From: Candidatus Halarchaeoplasma halalkaliphilum
GTDB lineage: Archaea; Thermoplasmatota; Thermoplasmata; Halarchaeoplasmatales; Halarchaeoplasmataceae
Assembly (NCBI GenBank): GCA_007133925.1
Contig: SLLU01000016.1
Location: forward strand, 1 to 19,371
DNA: 19,371 nucleotides
Direction: 5' to 3'
The notes below the pieces were generated by a model. The model was not told where the DNA came from, searched no databases, and worked only from the letters and a program-made list of their open reading frames with translations. Positions 1 through 7,984 of the stretch are shown here, piece by piece (position 1 is the stretch's first letter; every line of letters begins with the position of its first letter). The translations under genes were made by a program, and so were the position numbers.

Positions 1-3000
1 CGGAGTCATGTATCAAAAATATATCTTCCACGGTGAACTCGTGCCTTTTCATGTAATAGTACAGCCAGAGTAGGGCCATCATGATGGGGGTTAGAAGGAG
101 TATGAGAAGGAAGGGAGAACGTCTCTGGGATTCCTCATGGGATATTACCAGTACCTCGATCTCAGTTACATTTGAGTCGATACCGTCGCTCACCTCCACA
201 GTTACGAAGAAAGTACCGGGATGTTCGTAATGGAAGATCAATTTGTGCTTCACCACCTGGACATTTACATCGTCCGTGAATATCATCAGCTCGTGGGTTT
301 CGTTGTCCACATCCCATATGTAGTCTGCCATGTCCAGTATCCAGCTACGACCGACCTCTCCTTCCTGCCTTGGTATGTCACCTATCTGTGGAGGATTGTT
401 CACAGGGATCACGGTGACGGTGAGTGAGTCCTCCATGAGAGCACCGGCGGAGTTCGTTGCTCTAATGGTGATCAATTCCTGCCCGTTCCAGTTCCTGGGG
501 GCATAGAAATCAACGGAACTGTTCTCGTGTATGACCACCATGATGTGCTCGTTACCCGATGAATAGTACATGGTATCATCCTGCCTGTCAAGAAAGTGGT
601 TGTCGAGATTGAAGGCGTTGTTCAACCTCTCGTTCTCCCTGAAGGCAACGTCGTGGAGGGGGATGAGTAGTTCGGGAGGGTATATATCACCCACTGTCAC
701 AGTGGTGGCGGCTGAAGTTGTATCGATGCCGTCTGAAACGAATACCACCAGGGCAACGGTGTAGTTCCGGTACTGGTGCTCGCTCATACGTTCGGGATAG
801 AGCATGGTAAGTCTGGTACCCTGCACTGTCACGTACTCTGGACTGCACGTGGTTATGGTGAGCTCGTGTATCTCGTGGTCCGGGTCTGATATGTAAAACC
901 TGAGATCGAATGTATAGGGCTCATCGTAACGGATTACGAATCTAGGAAGGTCCTTGATCTCCGGGGGGTAGTTTACAGGGATGATGGTCACGTTGATGGT
1001 CTGTTCCCTTATGGCACCAACGGGGTCCTTTGCACGGAAAGTTACCCGCTCCACACCGTACCATACCGTATCCGCCCTTATGTCCACCGTGTGGTCTCCG
1101 TGTATGGTTATGGTAAGGTAAGTATATCCGTAACTCATGTACAGCTGCTCCCCCTCAGGATCCATGAAATAATCGTCCAGGTTGAAAACGTTCTCCTTGA
1201 GTTCACCCTGTTCTATCTCCAGGTCCGGCAGTGGCTCTACTATCACTGGAGGGTAATTGGAACTCACCGTGACCGTGATAGCCGTATAGTCACTCCCCAG
1301 TCCGTCGGTGACCGATATCACCACCAGTATCTCCTGGTCCAGCATACTCTCCGGATATTCGTAGGTCACCTTAAGTCCCCTGACCGTGGTGTGTTCCGGA
1401 TCATCGGTTTCCAGCACCAGCTCGTGTAGGCGGTCGTACTCATATATTATATAGGGTTCGTAGCTGAACTCGTAGGGTTCGTCAAAACGAACGCAGAGGT
1501 CCGGGCAGCGCCTGAACCTGGGTGGGGTGTAAGTGTATGTAACGTTTATCCATGCGCTCTGGTTAACTCGCTGCCCGGCACTGTTCACCAGCCAGTAGCG
1601 GACATGCATGGAGCCGTGGGCATCGTTCTGGGACGAGAAGGTGAGTATGTGATTACCCGTCTGATTCTCACCGAACACCCGGATCACCGAATCGTCAGTT
1701 CCGGTAAGGTACCACATCATTTCCTCATGGGGATCATATGCGTGGTCCCTCAGGTCCAGCTCGTATATTCCAAAATTCCGCTCTATCTCTATGTCAGGTA
1801 TTTTTCCCACTATCTCGGGCACCGGAAGCGAATCCACCACCACAAGTGTGGTGAACATCATCCCTTCATGCTCTGCGGTCACGTTGCAGTATCCGTCCTC
1901 CAGTGCAGTAAAGGAAACGCTGACACCCGAGAGGGCTCCCAGATCACCCACTGTCTCGTCATCCAGATCCCATGCTGCGTACACATCTTCCAGGAATCCG
2001 TGGGTGGTGTTGTAACCAGCCGCATACATATGTACTGATCCTTCCGGGTCCAGGTGTATCTCGTGGAACACCTCTCCGCCACCCCCAGGTTCGCTCCTGA
2101 TCAAGATGTAATCAATACCGTGGGGTGATATGATGAACATCACGGAACGTGATATCCCGTGGGAGTACGCTCCCCTGAGCAGCGCCGCACCCCTCTCCGC
2201 CCCGGCTGAGAATGTTGTGGACTCTCCAACAGTAGGGTCAACCCATGCCTCCGCACCATCCGTGTTCTCCACGCTCCACTCCACGGAGAGGGGTCCGAGG
2301 AAGCCGATGCTGTGGTTGAACCCGCCGCAGTATATGGTGAACTCTTGGTCTATGAATATCTCTCTATCATCGATGACCGATAAGGGATCGTTCGGGTCCT
2401 CCAAAAACTCCATGTGGTCCACCCTGGGATCCTGGACCACGAAAAGTACCGAGTCCATCAGTTCTCCGTATCTGGCCGTGAGCCATACCTCTCCGGGGAT
2501 GGTTCCCACGTAAAGGGTGTTTTCCAGTCCTACCATCTCGTCAAGCAACTCCGCATTCCCACCTTCCACAGACCACTCCCCCTCAACCAGATACAAAAAA
2601 CCAGTGGTATGATTGTAAACCGAAAGCTCCACTTCCAGTGTATATCCCACCGGGACAGGACCCCCGGGCACCTCCTCTCCATCCCTGGTTATACTCACAC
2701 TATCCGGGGTCGGTGGATCAACCAGGATGAGCACGGAGTGGTTGTACAATGCTCGATCTTCGGAGTAAGAGGCCGTCCATGTGAGAAGACCACCTTGTGT
2801 TCCCACGTTCAGTGAACTCCATGTGCCGGCTCCCGGTTCCGTGTTGGGATCCATCCCTGGTTCGAACTCCACCGTCCAGTGGGCATCCACGGTTCCCACA
2901 TATCCCACCGTGGAGTTGTACGAAGAGGCATGCCCCTGTATAACAGTCCCCACGGGGACCTGTATCTCCGTCAATATCTCCCCTCCCGGAGAATCGGTTA

Positions 3001-4306
3001 TGCGGACCTCATCCACCCCGAGTTCCATCACATGAAAAGATATATTGTGTTCCAATCCCTCATAACTGGCGTTCAGCCACACCTCTCCCGGTGTGGTTCC
3101 CACATGGAGTGTGTTCTCCATTCCCACGGTCCCGTTGAGCAGTTCCGCATCTCCCCCTTCAACGGACCATTCCCCCTCAACCAGGTACAGAAACCCAGCG
3201 GTATGATTGTAAGCCGAAAGCTCCACTTCCAGTGTATATCCCACAGGGACAGGACCCCCGGGCACCTCCTCTCCTTCCCGGGTTATCCTCACCCGATCCG
3301 GAACAGGTGGTTCGACCTTGAAATCTACAGATGTGTTATACCATGATTCCCCGATGTGGTATGAGGCGTACCAGGTGATAAAACCTTCTTGTGTTCCCAC
3401 GTTCAACCAGCCCGACCCTCCGGGTCCCGGGTCAGTGGAAGGGTCCATACCGGGGTCGAACTCCAAGGTCCAGTTGGCATCCACGGTTCCCACATATCCC
3501 GTTGTTGAGTTGTAGCCAGATGCATACCCCTGTATAACAGTCCCCACGGGTACATCACCTCCCATCAGGGGCTCACCTCCCGGCTCATGGGTAATGTAGA
3601 TCTCATCCACACCTGGTGCCATCACGTTGAAAAGAACACTGTGATGCATCCCCTGGTAACTCACGTTGAACCAAACGGGCCCTTCCGTGTACCCGACGTG
3701 GATTACATTGAACCTGTTGGTCCCATCTTCCACGAGCTCCGAATCACCCCCCTGGGCGCTCCAGTTACCTTCCACGTTGTACAGGTATCCCGAACTTTCG
3801 TTGTAAACCGAACAGTAACCACGGTTCATGGTGCTTACGGGTACCGTTCCACCGGTGATGGGCTCACCCCCCGGGGAATCCGTTATACGGATGTGGTCCG
3901 GGCCGTGGGTTATCACCGTGTATCTTACCCCATGTTGATTATCAAATTCATCGGTCACGTTGAACCAAACATCCCCTGGGGTGTAACCCACGTTTATGCC
4001 GTTGTGACTGCCGTATTCTGGGGAAAGAAGTGAGGCATCACCACTCGCTTCCCAGTCACCGTTGAGATTCCCCACGAATCCCTCTGTATGGTTGTAAGCG
4101 GAAAGATACCCCCATTCCACATAACCCGGAGGAACATTGCCACCTTCCAGCACATCACCGTCGATCTCCCTGGTGATCAGGATGTAATCCACAACAGATC
4201 TTTGACCGATATCCACGGGGATCAAAGCGATTACATTGGAAATTAACAATACAAGAAGGATCGACCAGGTAACATATTTGATACCTGTAGCCTTTTTCAT
4301 ACCCAT
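1..4306 (-). CDS. Giant type I surface protein with Ig-like and cadherin-like repeats (3' end outside window)
   Basis: An uninterrupted minus-strand reading frame runs from ATG 4306 (MGMKK; a second ATG lies at 4300) off the left edge, giving about 1,435 visible residues. A signal peptide (hydrophobic VTWSILLVLLISNVIALIP) is followed by eight related domains of about 100 residues (roughly 4225-1820), each opening like DxVxIT..PGGE..VPVG and carrying Y/FN-x-S/T, W, and NVGT..G.VW.N.SY blocks. About six cadherin/dystroglycan-like repeats (VSDGxxS, PPxIxDxP, FxLDDYFxDPxG) follow to about 200. A transmembrane helix (SPFLLILLLTPIMMALLWLY, about 115-50) leads into a cytoplasmic tail starting KRHEFTVEDIFLIHDS. 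I infer an exported, glycosylated, membrane-anchored protein for adhesion or sensing; its ligand is unknown. The Ras-like GTPase gene lies 78 bp upstream on the same strand, so the tail may signal to it. Because no stop codon is in the window, the gene is easy to miss. Confidence 0.85.
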   Translation of the reverse strand, partial: MGMKKATGIKYVTWSILLVLLISNVIALIPVDIGQRSVVDYILITREIDGDVLEGGNVPPGYVEWGYLSAYNHTEGFVGNLNGDWEASGDASLLSPEYGSHNGINVGYTPGDVWFNVTDEFDNQHGVRYTVITHGPDHIRITDSPGGEPITGGTVPVSTMNRGYCSVYNESSGYLYNVEGNWSAQGGDSELVEDGTNRFNVIHVGYTEGPVWFNVSYQGMHHSVLFNVMAPGVDEIYITHEPGGEPLMGGDVPVGTVIQGYASGYNSTTGYVGTVDANWTLEFDPGMDPSTDPGPGGSGWLNVGTQEGFITWYASYHIGESWYNTSVDFKVEPPVPDRVRITREGEEVPGGPVPVGYTLEVELSAYNHTAGFLYLVEGEWSVEGGDAELLNGTVGMENTLHVGTTPGEVWLNASYEGLEHNISFHVMELGVDEVRITDSPGGEILTEIQVPVGTVIQGHASSYNSTVGYVGTVDAHWTVEFEPGMDPNTEPGAGTWSSLNVGTQGGLLTWTASYSEDRALYNHSVLILVDPPTPDSVSITRDGEEVPGGPVPVGYTLEVELSVYNHTTGFLYLVEGEWSVEGGNAELLDEMVGLENTLYVGTIPGEVWLTARYGELMDSVLFVVQDPRVDHMEFLEDPNDPLSVIDDREIFIDQEFTIYCGGFNHSIGFLGPLSVEWSVENTDGAEAWVDPTVGESTTFSAGAERGAALLRGAYSHGISRSVMFIISPHGIDYILIRSEPGGGGEVFHEIHLDPEGSVHMYAAGYNTTHGFLEDVYAAWDLDDETVGDLGALSGVSVSFTALEDGYCNVTAEHEGMMFTTLVVVDSLPVPEIVGKIPDIEIERNFGIYELDLRDHAYDPHEEMMWYLTGTDDSVIRVFGENQTGNHILTFSSQNDAHGSMHVRYWLVNSAGQRVNQSAWINVTYTYTPPRFRRCPDLCVRFDEPYEFSYEPYIIYEYDRLHELVLETDDPEHTTVRGLKVTYEYPESMLDQEILVVISVTDGLGSDYTAITVTVSSNYPPVIVEPLPDLEIEQGELKENVFNLDDYFMDPEGEQLYMSYGYTYLTITIHGDHTVDIRADTVWYGVERVTFRAKDPVGAIREQTINVTIIPVNYPPEIKDLPRFVIRYDEPYTFDLRFYISDPDHEIHELTITTCSPEYVTVQGTRLTMLYPERMSEHQYRNYTVALVVFVSDGIDTTSAATTVTVGDIYPPELLIPLHDVAFRENERLNNAFNLDNHFLDRQDDTMYYSSGNEHIMVVIHENSSVDFYAPRNWNGQELITIRATNSAGALMEDSLTVTVIPVNNPPQIGDIPRQEGEVGRSWILDMADYIWDVDNETHELMIFTDDVNVQVVKHKLIFHYEHPGTFFVTVEVSDGIDSNVTEIEVLVISHEESQRRSPFLLILLLTPIMMALLWLYYYMKRHEFTVEDIFLIHDS
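2420..3609 (-). repeat. 594-nt tandem duplication inside the surface protein gene
   Basis: Two adjacent segments of this gene match at a constant offset of 594 nt (198 codons, two domains). For example, cccctgtataacagtcccca occurs at 2933 and at 3527, and the block around ccgaaagctccacttccagt at about 2621 recurs at about 3215. The copies differ at scattered positions, often third codon positions. This points to a recent in-frame duplication of a two-domain unit (domains 3+4 and 5+6, counting from the N terminus), with more diverged single-domain copies on both sides. Unit boundaries are approximate. Confidence 0.85.
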
Positions 4307-4331
4307 TAATTTCAGAGGGAACCACCTGCTG

Positions 4332-4338
4332 ATAAAAG
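4332..4338 (-). promoter_or_regulatory. Possible TATA element for the surface protein gene
   Basis: The minus strand reads TTTTATC here, centred about 28 nt before ATG 4306. That is the spacing expected for an archaeal TATA box driving a leaderless or nearly leaderless mRNA. The match is weak, and read-through from the upstream GTPase gene is equally possible. Confidence 0.3.
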
Positions 4339-4384
4339 AACCATTTCCGGCGTACTTAAGACTTTTGCGGGTATACCCACTGAT

Positions 4385-5197
4385 TTAAGACACGTATTTT
4401 TCGATCATCTTTTTGATCAGGTCTCTGGAATAGCCGTCGTCCCTTTCGTCGTAGATGTACATAAGAAGATTTGCGAAGGTGAGAACGTTCTCCTCCTTGA
4501 TGGAGAATATCTCCTCATCAAGGTCGAACTTGTCTATACCGCTCTCCTCGAAAAGTCCCTCCCGTATGTTGTATGGTATATTTCCTATATCGGATGATAT
4601 GGCCAGCAGTGTATCAAGAAGGTCCTTGGGACTGTCGATCTCCCTCTCCAACACGATCCCTTCTATGTCCTTGGAGGAGAACTGTAGATTCTGGGCCACC
4701 CGGGAGGCCATGTACTTGAACATGTATTCCACGTTCCGACCGTTCTTGGCCGACGTGTAGAGAACGTGATCGAATTGGTCGTAAACATCTTGGAGCTGCA
4801 GATGGGTGATTTTTTTGGTATCTATGTCGAACTTGTTCACTGCCAGAAGTACGGGATTGTCCTGGCTGGAATGTTCTCTGTACATGGGCAACCACTCGTT
4901 GACAAGGCAATCCAGCGTGTCGGGACGGGTTATGTCCGCCACGGCGATGGCCCCGGTGGAGCCCTTGAAGGCCCCTCGCTGTACCGATTTGAAACCTGAT
5001 TCCCCCATTATGTCCTGTATGATGAGCTTGATGGTGCTACCCTCGAAGGATATATCCTTGGTATAAATATTGGTACCTATGGTCTTGAGGTACTCCTCAC
5101 CGAAAACGTTCTGGACGTATCTGATTATGAGAGAAGTCTTTCCCACGCCCTGATCACCAAGGAGATTGATCTTCTTCTTGATTAACGTCTCGTTCAT
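4385..5197 (-). CDS. Ras-like small GTPase with a C-terminal extension
   Basis: This 270-residue protein has all the G boxes of a Ras/Rab-type GTPase. These are the P-loop GDQGVGKTS (14-22), a switch I threonine (T39 or T42), G3 DIMGE (62-66), G4 NKFD (121-124) and G5 TSAKNG (148-153). The residue after the G3 glycine is Glu66, where Ras has its catalytic Gln61, so intrinsic hydrolysis may be slow or depend on a partner. Residues 170-270 form an acidic helical extension that I do not recognise. No prenylation or other lipid motif is seen at the C terminus (MIEKYVS), so it is probably cytosolic or recruited by a protein. It lies 78 bp upstream of the surface protein gene on the same strand and is divergent from the zinc-ribbon gene. 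Classification as a small GTPase is firm; its exact pathway is not known. Confidence 0.93.
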   Translation of the reverse strand: MNETLIKKKINLLGDQGVGKTSLIIRYVQNVFGEEYLKTIGTNIYTKDISFEGSTIKLIIQDIMGESGFKSVQRGAFKGSTGAIAVADITRPDTLDCLVNEWLPMYREHSSQDNPVLLAVNKFDIDTKKITHLQLQDVYDQFDHVLYTSAKNGRNVEYMFKYMASRVAQNLQFSSKDIEGIVLEREIDSPKDLLDTLLAISSDIGNIPYNIREGLFEESGIDKFDLDEEIFSIKEENVLTFANLLMYIYDERDDGYSRDLIKKMIEKYVS

Positions 5198-5222
5198 TCA
5201 AAGGGCTATGTGATACGGGCTA

Positions 5223-5230
5223 ATTTAAAT
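5223..5230 (-). promoter_or_regulatory. TATA box for the GTPase gene
   Basis: The minus strand carries ATTTAAAT centred about 29 nt upstream of the GTPase ATG at 5197. This predicts transcription starting within a few bases of the start codon. No Shine-Dalgarno sequence is evident, which fits a leaderless message. Confidence 0.5.
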
Positions 5231-5286
5231 TTACTCCTTTTTCCTTCGTTTATACGCATTTTTCAATAATAAAAAACGGTCTGCAA

Positions 5287-5296
5287 AAATATATTA
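5287..5296 (+). promoter_or_regulatory. TATA box for the zinc-ribbon gene
   Basis: AAATATATTA is centred about 28 nt before the GTG start at 5320, the standard archaeal TATA-to-TSS distance. Transcription would therefore begin at or very near the start codon. The element is divergent from the GTPase promoter within the same 122-bp intergenic region. Confidence 0.55.
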
Positions 5297-5319
5297 TTCA
5301 TGTTTGCGATTGAGGGTGT

Positions 5320-5793
5320 GTGGTAGAGAATAAAAAAGCCCGGTGTCACAAATGCAACCTCGAACTGGTGGACGATCCCGAGGTATGCCCTCTGTGCGGA
5401 ACCGCTCTTTATCCCCATGGAGTCTCAAGGGAGATCATGCTCATGAACAAGGTGAGAACCACATATAACATGGTTTTCTGCGCCGAATACCTCGATATAG
5501 ATACCCGGGAGGTGAACGAACTCATAGCTTCCACCAGGGACCTCATGGGTACGGATGATCTGGATAGTGCGGAGGAGCTGATAACCAAGGCCATGAACAG
5601 TGTCTGCGTACCCCTTGAAAAGGCGTTGAGCAAGGAACTCAGTGACATACACCGGATGCTGAGGAAAAAGGAGGTGTTCGGCAGAGATGTGTCCCGTTTC
5701 AAGGATCTGTTGAGGGGTGCAAACAGCGCCCTGGCGGATAAAGATTATGACACCTGCCTTGCCATCATAGACAGTATAAAGAAAAATTTTTAA
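5320..5793 (+). CDS. Zinc-ribbon protein of unknown function
   Basis: This 157-residue protein starts at GTG 5320. An in-frame TGA at 5311 and a TATA box about 28 nt upstream fix that start. The N terminus is a compact zinc ribbon, CHKC at 9-12 and CPLCG at 23-27, giving four cysteines spaced C-x2-C-x10-C-x2-C. The rest (about 40-157) is predicted to be charged and alpha-helical with heptad-like spacing of hydrophobic residues, which suggests a coiled-coil or helical-bundle partner-binding domain. There is no membrane segment. It precedes the GfcR-like gene by 72 bp but appears to have its own promoter. I do not recognise the family. Zinc ribbons of this type are common in archaeal transcription or translation accessory proteins, but no function can be assigned from sequence. 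Confidence 0.85.
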   Translation: MVENKKARCHKCNLELVDDPEVCPLCGTALYPHGVSREIMLMNKVRTTYNMVFCAEYLDIDTREVNELIASTRDLMGTDDLDSAEELITKAMNSVCVPLEKALSKELSDIHRMLRKKEVFGRDVSRFKDLLRGANSALADKDYDTCLAIIDSIKKNF

Positions 5794-5819
5794 ACGGTAT
5801 TGTGCTTGAATTTACCAAA

Positions 5820-5829
5820 ATATTATAAT
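5820..5829 (+). promoter_or_regulatory. TATA box for the gfcR-lysS operon
   Basis: ATATTATAAT lies between the zinc-ribbon stop and the GfcR-like gene. It is centred about 41 nt before ATG 5866, so a transcript would start near 5850. That leaves a leader of about 15 nt containing GTGATC (5857-5862), which is complementary to the archaeal 16S rRNA 3' end. Confidence 0.5.
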
Positions 5830-5865
5830 ACGTGCGTTCATCTTCACAGGTTGAAAGTGATCGAG

Positions 5866-6465
5866 ATGAAAGGAATAGAATCACTGGTCAAAGAGGCCAT
5901 GGAGTACAAAGAGAAGGGTTTGAAGGAAAAGGAAATAGCCACAGAACTGAGTCTCTCCGTGGATACCGTAAGATGGTTACTAACCAGGAACGTGAGCGAA
6001 GAAAAACCCCCTACCGATGTGAAGATAGGTTGGAGGTCCGTGGGAGTTTATGGTGGCAGGATAGGATTGTTCTCCACCCTGTTCTCTGACATCATAGTGG
6101 AAGAGCTGGAGAAGATGAACACCGACGTTGACACCATTGTGGGGATAGCCATCAATGGCATCCCCCTGGCGACACTGATCTCGGAGCAGCTGGGTGTGGA
6201 ACTGGCCATATACCGGCCGAGGGAAAAGGACAGGCGCGGAGGCGGCGGTGCCCTAAGCTCCAACTACGCATCGGTGAGCGGTAAAAAGGTTATCATAATC
6301 GACGACGTGCTCAGCACCGGTGAAACAATGCAGGGTGCCATTTCGGATATGGAAGAAAGAGGTGGGGAACCCATACTCTGCATGGTATCCGTCAACAAAG
6401 ACGGTAGGGACGACGTGGTAGGCGTACCACTCAGAGCCCTGATCAGGACCCAGGTCATAGGTTGA
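5866..6465 (+). CDS. gfcR: GfcR/PyrE-like phosphoribosyltransferase-fold transcriptional regulator
   Basis: From ATG 5866 the protein has 199 residues. A short helix-turn-helix (about 4-38, with KEKEIATELSLSVDTVRWLL) is followed by a type I PRTase domain. The PRPP-binding loop is VIIIDDVLSTGET (142-154), and a flexible RRGGGGALSSNY segment lies before it. The HTH-PRTase order, the WRSVG motif after the HTH and the length match the archaeal family once annotated as orotate phosphoribosyltransferase-like. In haloarchaea that family is GfcR, an activator of sugar-catabolic genes. Whether it binds nucleotides or regulates metabolism here is inferred. An upstream reading to 5800 is open, but the ATG is supported by GTGATC before it and by family alignment. 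It is followed after 12 nt by lysS, probably in one transcript. Confidence 0.88.
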   Translation: MKGIESLVKEAMEYKEKGLKEKEIATELSLSVDTVRWLLTRNVSEEKPPTDVKIGWRSVGVYGGRIGLFSTLFSDIIVEELEKMNTDVDTIVGIAINGIPLATLISEQLGVELAIYRPREKDRRGGGGALSSNYASVSGKKVIIIDDVLSTGETMQGAISDMEERGGEPILCMVSVNKDGRDDVVGVPLRALIRTQVIG

Positions 6466-6477
6466 GGAGAGCATCGG

Positions 6478-7980
6478 ATGCACTGGGCGGATGTTGAAGC
6501 ATCGGAATTACCTCCGGAACCCCTTATCGCCACAGGCATAACTCCCTCGGGACCCATACACCTGGGTAGTCTCAGGGAGATCCTGACCGGAGATGCCATC
6601 AAACGGGCATCGGATTCCGGTAAACTGCTTTACATAGCCGATTCCATCGACCCCCTGCGCAGGGTGTACCCGTTCCTTGATGAGAGCTACGGGGAGTACG
6701 TTGACAAAACTCTCAGTTCGATCCCGTGCCCATGCGGGGAACACGAAAGCTATTCGGCCCATTATCTGGCACCTTTTCTTGAGACCATAGAGGAACTCGG
6801 GATCCAATGCCGGGTGATGTACACCCACAAGATGTATGCCGAGGGCACATACGAAGAAGCTTCAAGGATGCTCATCAACTCCAGAAGTACCGTTGCAGAA
6901 ATACTCGAGAAACGAACGGGGAGAAAACTTCCCCGTGACTGGTACCCCTACAACCCAATATGTCAAAAATGCGGAAGGATGGGAGACGGAGAGGTGATAT
7001 CCTTCCAGGACCCTTTCTTGCATTACCGCTGCGGGTGCGGTTATGAGGGAAAAGCAGATATCAGGACTGATGACGGTAAACTACCCTGGAGGTGCGACTG
7101 GCCCGCCAGGTGGTGGATACTAGGTGTTGACTGCGAGCCCCTGGGAAAAGACCATGCGGCTTCGGGAGGCTCCTGGGATACCGGTTCGGACATAATCAGG
7201 GAGGTGTTCAACACCCCTCCCCCCCACCCGGTTGTGTATGAGTGGATACAGCTCAAGGGAAAAGGAGCCATGTCCTCCTCTTCCGGTGTGGCTATCAAGG
7301 GAGAGGAGATGCTGGGCATGGTGGAACCGGAAGTGATCCGTTATCTGCTCATGAGGAGCAAGCCCCAGACCCACATAGACTTCGACCCGGGACTTCCCCT
7401 GCTGGACCTTGTGGAGGACTACGATCAGACCGAGAAAAAGTACTACGACGGAGAGCTGGATGAGGACTCCGGAAGGGCCTACGAGCTTTCCCAGATAGAC
7501 GGTTTACCAGGATACCCGCCAAAACGTGTACCCTACCGACACATGATCAACCTGGTGCAGATATACGACACGGTGGATCGAATGTGGGAGGTATCTTTTG
7601 GAGAGGAATGCGGCCCTGAGGATCTATTACTGCTAAACCGGAGGGCGGAGAGAGTAAAGTACTGGCTGGATAATTTTGCACCGGAGATGGTGAAGTTCTC
7701 TGTGATGAAAGAACCGCCGGCGGTGGATCTTGAGGAAAACGAAAGGGCATTCATCTCCGCGTACATGAAATTGCTGGACGAGACCGATGAATGGTCCGAT
7801 CATCTGCTTCATTCATTCGTTCACACTGCTGCCGAATCAGTGGAGCTATCCAAAGGACGGGCATTCGGTATTTTCTATCGCATATTTTTGGGGCAGAAGA
7901 GGGGACCCAAACTTGGAAGATTCCTCATGCAGCTTGACAGGGATTTCGTCCTTGAGAGGTTGAAAGCTTTCGGTGAGTGA
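6478..7980 (+). CDS. lysS: Lysyl-tRNA synthetase, class I
   Basis: This 500-residue enzyme charges tRNA-Lys with lysine using ATP in the cytosol. It is the archaeal class I form, not the class II enzyme of most bacteria. The HIGH-type motif is PSGPIHLGSL (23-32), and the KMSKS-type loop is GAMSSSSG (263-270). Cysteine clusters (CPCGEH near 81; CQKCG near 161 and CGCG near 184) mark the zinc-binding insertion typical of the family. The C-terminal part is the helical anticodon-binding domain. ATG 6478 is preceded by GAGGAGAG (6464-6471) at 6-nt spacing, overlapping the stop of the gfcR-like gene, so translation is probably coupled. The gene ends 4 bp before the stop of the convergent gene. Confidence 0.97.
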   Translation: MHWADVEASELPPEPLIATGITPSGPIHLGSLREILTGDAIKRASDSGKLLYIADSIDPLRRVYPFLDESYGEYVDKTLSSIPCPCGEHESYSAHYLAPFLETIEELGIQCRVMYTHKMYAEGTYEEASRMLINSRSTVAEILEKRTGRKLPRDWYPYNPICQKCGRMGDGEVISFQDPFLHYRCGCGYEGKADIRTDDGKLPWRCDWPARWWILGVDCEPLGKDHAASGGSWDTGSDIIREVFNTPPPHPVVYEWIQLKGKGAMSSSSGVAIKGEEMLGMVEPEVIRYLLMRSKPQTHIDFDPGLPLLDLVEDYDQTEKKYYDGELDEDSGRAYELSQIDGLPGYPPKRVPYRHMINLVQIYDTVDRMWEVSFGEECGPEDLLLLNRRAERVKYWLDNFAPEMVKFSVMKEPPAVDLEENERAFISAYMKLLDETDEWSDHLLHSFVHTAAESVELSKGRAFGIFYRIFLGQKRGPKLGRFLMQLDRDFVLERLKAFGE

Positions 7981-7984
7981 GCGG

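Noticed and set aside
2420..3609. CRISPR array or mobile element as explanation of the repeated sequence.
   Set aside because: The repeats are long, coding, directly adjacent and in frame, with no spacers or terminal inverted repeats.
221..4033. Several plus-strand frames of 64-155 codons across the first 4 kb.
   Set aside because: They lie antisense to a continuous minus-strand frame with a signal peptide, repeats and a membrane helix. Their sequences mirror the repeats and show no domain or start signal.
5800..5865. Longer N terminus for the GfcR-like protein from 5800.
   Set aside because: The added 22 residues upstream do not resemble the family, and the TATA box lies within that segment. 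ATG 5866 fits homologous N termini.
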